Shown in pieces: positions 55,846 through 64,000 of a DNA stretch of 64,000 bases. The position numbers were made by a program, and so were the translations under genes. The stretch spans positions 930,001 through 994,000 of the forward strand of contig OZ037927.1 of the NCBI GenBank assembly GCA_964035575.1. The letters run 5' to 3'. Positions within the stretch are counted from its first letter, which is position 1. Every line of letters starts with the position of its first letter. Origin of the DNA: Rhynchopus sp. YZ270_cl-10 (lineage: Eukaryota; Euglenozoa; Diplonemea; Diplonemida; Diplonemidae). Below the pieces are notes generated by a model. It was not told where the DNA came from and made no database searches. It worked only from the letters and a program-made list of their open reading frames with translations.

Positions 55846-57951
55846 TTATCGGTAGGCCTTTGTGGTAACTCCATCCTCGCAAATATACCTCTTGTCATCG
55901 AAGGCACTCAATGCTATCTTCTGAGACCTCACTGTATGCAGCTCGTGATCCCTCTTCTCGATGCTGTTGATCGTCACAACGTGCTTCTTGTGGGATTCAA
56001 GGGTACTTCGATAGGTGTCCAGGTTGAGAGTTTTACTGACAGACTTTGCTATACCCTTGGCCTTGTTGTCGTCGTTCTTCTTGATGGTTGAGTAGGCATA
56101 ACACTTTGCCCTCAAGCCAATGAACTCTACCATCACATCACCAGCCAGCTCATCTTTGAACTTCCCTGGGACCTTCTTGTTGTTTACGTCATGCAGCTCG
56201 TGGGTTGTTGGGTAGTTGCTGAAGTCAAAGTCCGCAGACAGCTTGGCAAGCTCCTCATCAAGATCCTTTGTTGTTATCTCCAGCACAAAGCTGTCAGTGT
56301 CGGTGTAGGCCATGGTCACGTTCTCTCTTCCGAAATGTGGGATGAGGGTGTCGTAGAAGAAGCTGTTCATGAGCAGCTTGCTGTAGTCCAGGATTTGTGA
56401 GCCAATGTAAACAGGCTTGTCAAGAGTGACGTCCCCCTGCATGAATTGAAGTATCTTGCTACTCTTCAGGTCGACAGTGTTGCAGTTGAAGAATGGTTTG
56501 CTTTGATGTTTTGCTATGTACTCCTTGATTTCCTCCTCTGTCATTGGAACCTCCTTCCCCTTCACCCACTTTGTCTTGTCGTAAGGGATGTTCTTCATCT
56601 CCGTCCTGCCGCGAACATTTTCCAGGGTCTTCCCATAGATGGAGTTGTTGAGCAACTTGTACAGGTCCTTCTCGAAATCGTTCTTGGCCTGTGCTCTCAG
56701 TGCACTGTTCTTGTCAATGTATGGCTTCATGATGTTGTCCTGCTTGAATGAGACAATGCGGTGGACCTTCGTCAACTTCAGACCTTGCCTGAGGAGGAAC
56801 TGCAAGTACTCAATGTTGTATGTCTGCTTCACTCTGTCTTTGAAGTCTGCAATAAGCTTCCCACCCTCTGCATGCTTCTCATCATCAAGTACTTTCCTCT
56901 GGTAGTCTGACAGCTCTCCACTTCTAACAGTCCTATTGTACGGTGCAAGAGGGAAGTCCCAGTGCTTGTCGTGGAGGCTCAAAGGGTACTCAAGGTCAAC
57001 TTCTAGAGCATAACCTGTGTCGCTCTCTGGGTTGTAGTCGGCAATCATCTTCTCAGTCTCCTCTAAACTCTTGCATTCCATCAGCTTGAAATCATCGTAG
57101 GGAAGCTTCTTGCACATAGCCCACCCGTATAAGTTGTTTGCGTCAATGTACAACAGGTGTGTGTCTCCTTCTTTAGCAACATTCTCTCCCACTTTAGCTG
57201 TGTCTGCGCTCCTTGTGTGCTTGTTGTTGGCCTTGCAGTGTCTCTTCACAGTGCATGTAAATCCTCCACGCTTTTGATCCTCAAACAACTCGTATAGTTC
57301 TGGGTCCTTCAGGGTCTTCATCTTCACATCATCTTCTTGTTGCTTCAGTAGCCATGCATCATAGCTGAAGCTCGGGAGACTGCAGTAGTGGCAAATGTCC
57401 AGCTTATGTGTTGTGTGGAGGTTCTTCCTTTGTGCCTGTAGGACGTCTGCAAGACCAAGCACATCCATGTTGAGGTAGAAGTCGTGGTAGTCTTTGAAGG
57501 TCTTGCACTTCAGGGTGTTCCACACTCTGCAGGCTTTATCGTAGTCTTCTTGTTTGATGTCATCCTGCCTTAGACAGTCATACCATAGGTCTTTCGATGG
57601 TAGTGATCCACTTAGCTTCTTGGGACTGTCGAAGTACGAATACGGAAACACTCCTTTACCCAACAAGAGGTCAAGCATGCCTTTATCATTCACGTCAATA
57701 TCCCTGTGTGCGGTCTTGATGTAGTCTAGCTGATGTACCTTCTGATCATGGGGTAAGTTCTTCAACAGCGTGTCCAACAAAGACGACATGACTTGTAGAC
57801 TATCCTTCACCTGGAACGAAATCTTCCTATTCTTAATCTCCTTCCCATGATTTACCTTGACCTTCGTGTACTTGTCCATCTTGATCAGCATTGTTGTTTG
57901 GCTGTTGGTGTTCAGAACATTGACGCCATTTGAGTCATACTGCTTCAGCAT
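55846..57951 (-). CDS. Polinton-like protein-primed DNA polymerase B
   Basis: 701 residues with palm motifs of family B: YIDANNLYGWAM (motif A), LLNNSIYGKTLENVR (motif B) and MAYTDTDSFVLEI (motif C, YTDTDS). Part of the exonuclease domain precedes them (KDSLQVMSSLL). The frame is shorter than full-length Polinton polymerases. It replicates the element using a terminal protein primer. Confidence 0.92.
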   Translation of the reverse strand: MLKQYDSNGVNVLNTNSQTTMLIKMDKYTKVKVNHGKEIKNRKISFQVKDSLQVMSSLLDTLLKNLPHDQKVHQLDYIKTAHRDIDVNDKGMLDLLLGKGVFPYSYFDSPKKLSGSLPSKDLWYDCLRQDDIKQEDYDKACRVWNTLKCKTFKDYHDFYLNMDVLGLADVLQAQRKNLHTTHKLDICHYCSLPSFSYDAWLLKQQEDDVKMKTLKDPELYELFEDQKRGGFTCTVKRHCKANNKHTRSADTAKVGENVAKEGDTHLLYIDANNLYGWAMCKKLPYDDFKLMECKSLEETEKMIADYNPESDTGYALEVDLEYPLSLHDKHWDFPLAPYNRTVRSGELSDYQRKVLDDEKHAEGGKLIADFKDRVKQTYNIEYLQFLLRQGLKLTKVHRIVSFKQDNIMKPYIDKNSALRAQAKNDFEKDLYKLLNNSIYGKTLENVRGRTEMKNIPYDKTKWVKGKEVPMTEEEIKEYIAKHQSKPFFNCNTVDLKSSKILQFMQGDVTLDKPVYIGSQILDYSKLLMNSFFYDTLIPHFGRENVTMAYTDTDSFVLEITTKDLDEELAKLSADFDFSNYPTTHELHDVNNKKVPGKFKDELAGDVMVEFIGLRAKCYAYSTIKKNDDNKAKGIAKSVSKTLNLDTYRSTLESHKKHVVTINSIEKRDHELHTVRSQKIALSAFDDKRYICEDGVTTKAYR

Positions 57952-57987
57952 CTTGAAGATATACCGTAGTCGGAAAAATGTTGTAAC

Positions 57988-58039
57988 GGAATAATGTTGT
58001 AACGCTGGAAAAAATGGCCCAGCGTTACAACATTATTCC
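57988..58039. repeat. Perfect 21-bp inverted repeat at polymerase/satellite junction
   Basis: GGAATAATGTTGTAACGCTG(G) and its exact complement are separated by 10 bp. The 14-bp array starts directly after it. AATGTTGTAACG also occurs as a direct copy just before (57978). It could be a hairpin or a recombination junction. Confidence 0.8.
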
Positions 58040-58040
58040 C

Positions 58041-59938
58041 CGTCGCGTTGAAACCGTCGCGTTGAAACCGGCACGTTGAAACCGACGCGTTGAAACCGTC
58101 GCGTTGAAACCGACGCGTTGAAACCGACGCGTTGAAACCGGCGCGTTGAAACCGACGCGTTGAAACCGTCGCGTTGAAACCGACGAGTTGGAACCGACGC
58201 GTTGAAACCGACGCGGTGAAACCGGCGCGTTGAAACCGACGCGTTGAAACCGACGCGTTGGAACCGACGCGTTGAAAACGTCGCGTTGAAACCGACGCGT
58301 TGAAACCGTCGCGTTGAAACCGATGCGTTGAAACCGACGCGTTGAAACCGACGCGTTGAAACCGACGCGTTGGAACCGTCGCGTTGGAACCGTCGCGTTG
58401 AAACCGACGCGTTGAAATCGACGCGTTGAAACCGACGCGTTGAAACCGACGCGTTGAAACCGTCGCGTTGAAACCGACGCGTTGAAACCGTCGCGTTGAA
58501 ACCGACGCGTTGAAACCGACGCGTTGAAACCGTCGCGTTGAAACCGACGCGTTGAAACCGACGCGTTGAAACCGACGCGTTGAAACCGACGCGTTGAAAC
58601 CGTCGCGTTGAAACCGACGCGTTGAAACCGTCGCGTTGAAACCGATGCGTTGAAACCGAAGCGTTGAAACCGTCGCGTTGAAACCGTCGCGTTGAAACCG
58701 ATGCGTTGAAACCGAAGCGTTGAAACCGACGCGTTGAAACCGACGCGTTGAAACCGACGCGTTGAAACCGACGCGTTGAAACCGACGCGTTGAAACCGAC
58801 GCGTTGAAACCGATGCGTTGAAACCGACGCGTTGAAACCGGCGCGTTGAAACCGACGCGTTGAAACCGACGCGTTGAAACCGACGCGTTGAAACCGACGC
58901 GTTGAAACCGTCGCGTTGAAACCGACGCGTTGAAACCGTCGCGTTGAAACCGACGCGTTGAAACCGTCGCGTTGAAACCGACGCGTTGAAACCGTCGCGT
59001 TGAAACCGACGCGTTGAAACCGACGCGTTGAAACCGTCGCGTTGAAACCGATGCGTTGAAACCGACGCGTTGAAACCGGCGCGTTGAAACCGACGCGTTG
59101 AAACCGTCGCGTTGAAACCGACGCGTTGAAACCGTCGCGTTGAAACCGACGCGTTGAAACCGACGCGTTGAAACCGTCGCGTTGAAACCGACGCGTTGAA
59201 ACCGTCGCGTTGAAACCGATGCGTTGAAACCGACGCGTTGAAACCGTCGCGTTGAAACCGACGCGTTGAAACCGACGCGTTGAAACCGTCGCGTTGAAAC
59301 CGACGCGTTGAAACCGTCGCGTTGAAACCGATGCGTTGAAACCGTCGCGTTGAAACCGACGCGTTGAAACCGACGCGTTGAAACCGTCGCGTTGAAACCG
59401 ACGCGTTGAAACCGACGCGTTGAAACTGACGCGTTGAAACCGTCGCGTTGAAACCGTCGCGTTGAAACCGACGCGTTGAAACCGTCGCGTTGAAACCGAC
59501 GCGTTGAAACCGACGCGTTGAAACCGTCGCGTTGAAACCGACGCGTTGAAACCGTCGCGTTGAAACCGATGCGTTGAAACCGACGCGTTGAAACCGTCGC
59601 GTTGAAACCGACGCGTTGAAACCGACGCGTTGAAACCGTCGCGTTGAAACCGACGCGTTGAAACCGTCGCGTTGAAACCGATGCGTTGAAACCGTCGCGT
59701 TGAAACCGACGCGTTGAAACCGACGCGTTGAAACCGTCGCGTTGAAACCGACGCGTTGAAACCGACGCGTTGAAACTGACGCGTTGAAACCGTCGCGTTG
59801 AAACCGTCGCGTTGAAACCGATGCGTTGAAACTGACGCGTTGAAACCGACGCGTTGAAACTGACGCGTTGAAACCGACGCGTTGAAACCGACGCGTTGAA
59901 GCCGTCGCGTTGAAACCGAAGCGTTGATACCGACGCGT
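58041..59938 (+). repeat. 14-bp satellite array, right (about 135 units)
   Basis: Same unit and orientation as the left array, with extra variants (CCGATGC, CCGAAGC, CTGACGC). A 655-codon minus-strand frame (RRFQRVGFNASVST repeated) runs through it from an ATG at 59992. It follows from the stop-free 14-bp unit (42 bp = 14 codons) and has no independent coding support. Confidence 0.95.
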
Positions 59939-59939
59939 T

Positions 59940-60349
59940 ACAGTGTACGCAAACCTGGAAACTGGATATTTAGTTTTGCGAATCCTAAACATTCCTAAAC
60001 ACTTGTGTTTAGGTTTTTAAGGTTGCTTCCCCCCCACCCTCCCCCCGGGTTACCCCCCCCCCTCCCTCCCCAGGGGGGTTCCACCAAAAATGACCATTTC
60101 GCGAAAATGCGCCAAAGTGTAAGATTTTTTCGGCATTGGAAAGATTGGGCCAAAAATCCAGCCCTTACTAAATTAGATCGCTGAGAGATTTGTTACTAAT
60201 TCCTAATTTCGTGTCGCGAGTTTACGTGTATTTTGCCTTAGGAACCGTGCGTTCCTTAAGGATTCTACAGGCAAAACAGGCGTTTTTCACCAAAAACCGG
60301 GATTTTCGCCTTTTTGGGTGGTTTTTTGGGCCCATACCTGGCCATGTGG
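59940..60349. other. Repeat-derived spacer
   Basis: 59968-60110 (TTTAGTTTTGCGAATCC, palindrome 59994-60013, C-rich run, CCACCAAAAATGACCATT) is partly duplicated at 61955-62075. 60105-60180 (TTTCGCGAAAATGCGCC... CAGCCCTTACTAAATT) is duplicated at 62817-62892. No gene. Confidence 0.7.
59994..60013. repeat. Short palindrome AACAC-NN-GTGTT (representative copy)
   Basis: CCTAAACAC-TT-GTGTTTAGG. Same palindrome at 61955-61974; related CTAGAAAACAC-NN-GTGTTTTCTAG at 62790-62813 and 62950-62973. Each is followed by (or, inverted, preceded by) GTTTTTAA(A)GGTTGC. Confidence 0.8.
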
Positions 60350-60580
60350 GCTGAGAAACGCGATTCTGGGGTGTTAGAACTATGTGTAGGCCCTTTTGTG
60401 GGCAAAAACAAGCCAAAAACCATGCACAACGTGGTGTTCTGTGACCACTAAGTTGTTTTAACTGGGTTAAGATCCTTGACGATCGAGTCCGTTTTGTGCC
60501 AGAAGATCTCGCTCATTAACCACACGAGCCAGCAGAAAGTGTTTAGGATTCGCAAAACTAAATTTGAGTTGACGGTCTTG
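60350..60580 (-). repeat. Right boundary inverted repeat
   Basis: Reverse-complement match to 35025-35250, including GATCCTTGACGATCGAGTCC, ACACGAGCCAGCAG and GGATTCGCAAAACTAAATTT. Continues into a GAGTTGACGGTCTTGAAAAC segment repeated at 62075, 62894 and (inverted) ~63715. Confidence 0.75.
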
Positions 60581-60689
60581 AAAACACTTCGCTGGCTGGT
60601 GTGTGAACGGTATGTGTATGGTTTGCACGTAACGCTCTACGTATACGATACACAGAACGCTATGCATATGCGATACACGGTTCGTGTGC

Positions 60690-61500
60690 AGTGTATGCAA
60701 CGAACGCAACGCATACAACGCAACGCAGGCAACGAACGCAACCGATGCATCCGTAGCGATCTGTATGCAACGAACGCAACGCATGCAACGCAACGCAACC
60801 GATGCATACGTAGCGATCTGTATGCAACGAACGCAACGCATACAACGCAACGCATGCAACGAACGCAACCGATGCATACGTAGCGATCTGTATGCAACGA
60901 ACGCAACGCATGCAACGCAACGCAACCGATGCATACGTAGCGATCTGTATGCAACGAACGCAACGCATGCAACGCAACGCAACCGATGCATACGTAGCGA
61001 TCTGTATGCAACGAACGCAACGCATACAACGCAACGCATGCAACCAACGCAACCGATGCATCCGTAGCGATCTGTATGCAACGAACGCAACGCATGCAAC
61101 GCAACGCAACCGATGTGTACGTAGCGATCTGTGTGCAACGAACGCAACGCATGCAACGCAACGCAACCGATGCATACGTAGCGATCTGTATGCAACGAAC
61201 GCAACGCATACAACGCAACGCATGCAACCAACGCAACCGATGCATCCGTAGCGATCTGTATGCAACGAACGCAACGCATGCAACGCAACGCAACCGATGT
61301 GTACGTAGCGATCTGTGTGCAACGAACGCAACGCATGCAACGCAACGCAACCGATGCATACGTAGCGATCTGTCTGCAACGAACGCAACGCATACAACGC
61401 AACGCATGCAACGAACGCAACCGATGCATACGTAGCGATCTGTATGCAACGAACGCAACGCATGCAACGCAACGCAACCGATGTGTACGTAGCGATCTGT
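60690..61500 (+). repeat. 57/70-bp tandem array built from ACGCA-type subunits
   Basis: About 13 units marked by GTAGCGATCTGT, spaced 57 or 70 bp (e.g. 60753, 60810, 60880, 60937, 60994, 61064). The 70-bp form has one extra GCATACAACGCAAC-type block. Several frames on both strands stay open because of the repeat; I do not call genes. Confidence 0.92.
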
Positions 61501-61504
61501 ACGA

Positions 61505-61915
61505 AAGCATGCTACGGGTTTAACGCCATCGCGTTAACGCAACACCTGCGCCGCTGTGACACTTCGCTGGCTCGTGTGGTTGATAAAGCAACGGTCTACA
61601 CATGCGTTGCACACAACGGTCTTCGTATACGATACACACAACGCTATGCATAAAGGATACACGCGTTAACCGTATCGTGTGGTTACCAAACGCAGCCCAC
61701 CTACGGTGGGCTGCTACAACTCGTGCCGTGTGTGGCCCATGCATGGTTCTCACAGCTCGCTGGCACGTTTCCCAAGCCGGAAACCCGGTCACCTGCCTTA
61801 AAAACCGGGTTTTCGGCCAAAACGCCTGTTTTGCCTGTAGAACCCTGTAGAACCCTTAAGAAACACGTGTATAAAAGGGGTACTCGTGACACCCTGGTGT
61901 CAGGGTCTCTAACGG
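61505..61915 (+). repeat. ~415-bp repeat unit, copy 1
   Basis: From AAGCATGCTACGGGTTTAAC to GGTGTCAGGGTCTCTAA. Copies at 62208-62622 (same strand) and 63182-63605 (opposite strand). Includes a conserved hairpin CAGCCCACC-TACGG/TTCGG-GTGGGCTG. An 82-codon frame is kept in all copies with few changes but has no recognisable domain. Confidence 0.85.
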
Positions 61916-62072
61916 TTTAACGCTTCGCTGAGCCTCTACACCCCCCAAAAAGTTCCTAAACACTTGTGTTTAGGTTTTTAAGGTTGCTTCCCCCCCACCC
62001 TCCCCCCGGGTTACCCCCCCCCCCCCCCCCCCCCCCCCCTCCCTCCCCAGGGGGGTTCCACCAAAAATGACC

Positions 62073-63735
62073 ATTGAGTTGACGGTCTTGAAAACACTTC
62101 GCTGGCTGGTGTGTCAACCGGTCTGTGTATGGTTTGCACGTGACGCTGTACGTATACGATACACACAACGCTATGCATAAGCGATACACGGTTCGTGTGC
62201 ACCTAAAGCATGCTACGGGTTTAACCCATCGCGTTAACGCCACACCTGCGCCGCTGTGACACTTCGCTGGCTCGTGTGGTTGTGATAAAGGAACGGTCTA
62301 CACATGCGTTACACACAACGGTCTTCGTATACGATACACACAACGCTATGTATATGCGATACACGCGTTAACCGTATCGTGTGGTTACCAAACGCAGCCC
62401 ACCTTCGGTGGGCTGCTGCAACTCGTGCCGTGTGTGGCCCATGCATGGTTCTCACAGCTCGCTGGCACGTTTCCCAAGCCTCAAACCCGGTTACCTGCCT
62501 GAAAAACCGGGTTTTTGGCCAAAACGCCTGTTTTGCCTGTAGAACCCTGTAGAACCCTTAAGATACACGTGTATAAAAGGGGTACTCGTGACACCCTGGT
62601 GTCAGGGTCTCTAAGGGGTCCCAGCTCAAACTGAGTTATACACGCCGCAAAAAGTGCCCGATCTTTCCAAAGAAACAGTTTTTTCAGCTGGGCGAAGCTT
62701 CTACACCCTCTAAAAAAAACCGGTTTTTGGTCGGATCCAGCAGGGGGGGGGGGAGACTGAAGGGTGGCCGGAACAGCAACCTTTAAAAACTAGAAAACAC
62801 AAGTGTTTTCTAGAATTTCGCGAAAATGCGCCAAAGTGTAAGATTTTTTCGGCATTGGAAAGATTGGGCCAAAAATCCAGCCCTTACTAAATTTGAGTTG
62901 ACGGTCTTGAAAACACTTAGCTAGCTCGTCTGTCAACGGTCTTCAAATTCTAGAAAACACTTGTGTTTTCTAGTTTTTAAAGGTTGCTTTCCTCGCCGCC
63001 CCCCAGTCTAACCCCTACCCTTCAGTCCCTGTAACCCCCCCCCCCCCAGTCTCCCCCCCCCCCCCTGCTGGATCCGACCAAAAACCGGTTTTTTTTTCAG
63101 GGTGTAGAAGCTTCGCCCAGCTCAAAAAACTGTTTCTTTGGAAAGATCGGGCACTTTTTGGGGCGTGTATAACTCAGTTTGAGCTGGGAGCCGTTAGAGA
63201 CCCTGACACCAGGGTGTCACGAGTACCCCTTTTATACACGTGTTTCTTAAGGGTTCTACAGGGTTCTACAGGCAAAACAGGCGTTTTGGCCAAAAACCCG
63301 GTTTTTCAGGCAGGTAACCGGGTTTGCGGCTTGGGAAACGTGCCAGCGAGCTGTGAGAACCATGCATGGGCCACACACGGCACGAGTTGTAGCAGCCCAC
63401 CGTAGGTGGGCTGCGTTTGGTAACCACACGATACGGTTAACGCGTGTATCGCATATACATAGCGTTGTGTGTATCGTATACGAAGACCGTTGTGTGTAAC
63501 GCATGTGTAGACCGTTCCTTTATCACAACCACACGAGCCAGCGAAGTGTCACAGCGGCGCAGGTGTTGCGTTAACGCGATGGGTTAAACCCGTAGCATGC
63601 TTTAGGTGCACACGAACCGTGTATCGCATATGCATAGCGTTGTGTGTATCGTATACGTACAGCGTCACGTGCAAACCATACACAGACCGGTTGACACACC
63701 AGCCAGCGAAGTGTTTTCAAGACCGTCAACTCAAA
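62073..63735. repeat. ~1.66-kb palindrome with ~690-bp arms
   Basis: 62073-62765 and 63035-63735 are reverse complements with few differences. An inner pair (GCAACCTTTAAAAACTAG at 62775 and CTAGTTTTTAAAGGTTGC at ~62970) extends the symmetry towards a ~125-bp centre. Each arm contains one copy of the ~415-bp unit. The ends carry the GAGTTGACGGTCTTGAAAAC segment. It may be a foldback element or inverted duplication. Confidence 0.88.
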
Positions 63736-64000
63736 TAGGTTGCAAAATATATAGCTTCGGGCAAATATAGCTGGAATTCTCGACTTTTGAAAAATTTGAA
63801 AATCGCGGAATTCGGTTTTCCCTTACGATCCTTATTTTTTTTTTTTGGCCCATTTTTCCTAGTTCTGGACCAATCTCTCAAATAAAGCCAGAATTTTCGA
63901 CTTTTGAGCCTTTTTATGAGTATTTATTGCATGGCCCCGAGCAAGGCTACCAACGGGACCCCTGGATCAGGGGTCCCCAGGGGTCCCGGACCCCCAGTCT
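63736..64000. other. Right edge, nothing recognised
   Basis: Two imperfect copies of ATTCTCGACTTTTGA / ATTTTCGACTTTTGAG (63775, 63893) and a GC-rich end with GGGGTCCC palindromes. No gene seen. Confidence 0.4.

Larger units (their letters stand above)
42484..57951. mobile_element. Polinton/Maverick-like (adintovirus-type) virus-like element, fragmentary
   Basis: Two gene groups of the family core: 42484-44856 (packaging ATPase, structural genes) and 51569-57951 (zinc-ribbon/PLA2-like protein, adenain-type protease, hydrophobic core protein, rve integrase, major capsid protein, protein-primed PolB). Between them lie a USP gene and a 122-bp satellite that are not family genes. Family-typical terminal inverted repeats were not identified at the outer gene edges. 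The element looks broken, with a few breaks and incomplete ends, but long frames and intact motifs suggest a fairly young copy. Confidence 0.85.
35025..60580. other. Composite block bounded by inverted repeats, with satellites and Polinton-like genes
   Basis: The outer ~230-bp inverted repeats (35025-35250 and 60350-60580) enclose: a 14-bp satellite; a CATAG palindromic element; a host-type ATPase gene; Polinton-like gene group 1; a USP gene; a 122-bp satellite; Polinton-like gene group 2; and a second 14-bp satellite in the same orientation. Whether this ever moved as a unit is inference; a nested history of insertions and satellite growth fits equally well. Confidence 0.5.

Noticed and set aside
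58025-59992. 655-residue open frame with a perfect 14-residue repeat
   Set aside because: It follows from a 14-bp satellite unit that lacks stop codons on that strand. The left array shows the same openness without an ATG, and there is no non-repeat domain.
60467-61523. Several long open frames on both strands (Arg/Cys/Ala-rich)
   Set aside because: All are translations of the 57/70-bp tandem array in different frames, without independent coding signal.
61602-63504. 82-codon frame conserved in three copies of the ~415-bp unit
   Set aside because: Conservation is explained by recent duplication of the whole unit; no domain, and the non-coding flanks are equally conserved.

Overview
The window looks like nuclear DNA of a unicellular eukaryote. 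Genes are split by GT-AG introns (56-58 nt in one gene, 331-964 nt in two others). The proteins are eukaryotic: metacaspase, NAMPT, myosin, O-GlcNAc-transferase-like, ubiquitin-specific protease. Intergenic DNA is full of A and T homopolymers and short repeats. I cannot name the species or confidently place the lineage.

Layout. 1-2.1 kb: a long open minus-strand metacaspase with a B-box-like zinc finger, running off the left edge. 2.1-15.9 kb: gene-poor DNA with at least eight families of 40-75 bp dispersed repeats and several kinds of short terminal-inverted-repeat (TIR) elements; one possible small acylated protein lies at 11.5 kb. 15.9-18.1 kb: three-exon NAMPT, with a 10-bp tandem array upstream that itself sits in a TIR element. 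20.5-24.1 kb: a hAT-type transposase fused to protease-like N-terminal segments. 25.1-31.2 kb: a five-exon myosin with IQ and coiled-coil tail. 31.7-34.8 kb: a TPR/OGT-like glycosyltransferase with a signal peptide.

35.0-60.6 kb is a composite block bounded by diverged ~230-bp inverted repeats. Inside each boundary lies a large 14-bp satellite array. Between the arrays are a host-type P-loop ATPase gene with a 54-nt internal exon, two groups of Polinton/Maverick (adintovirus-type) genes, an intronless USP-type deubiquitinase and a 122-bp satellite. The virus-like genes are packaging ATPase, minor structural genes, zinc-ribbon/PLA2-like protein, adenain-like protease, rve integrase, double-jelly-roll capsid protein and protein-primed DNA polymerase B. 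The element is fragmentary and looks broken, but most reading frames are long, so it is probably fairly young.

60.6-63.7 kb is a repeat complex: a 57/70-bp tandem array, three copies of a ~415-bp unit and a ~1.66-kb palindrome.

The most unusual signals are these. (1) TIR elements whose interiors are built from reiterated copies of their own end motif; two with CATAG...CTATG ends have exact 6-bp target duplications. (2) A TGGTG-TIR family with 5-6 bp duplications, two copies of which sit in introns. (3) An identical 23-bp hairpin at two transcript 3' ends of the Polinton-like element. (4) The satellite-bounded composite block itself. (5) Ubiquitin/SUMO-type protease domains next to or fused with mobile-element genes at two separate places.
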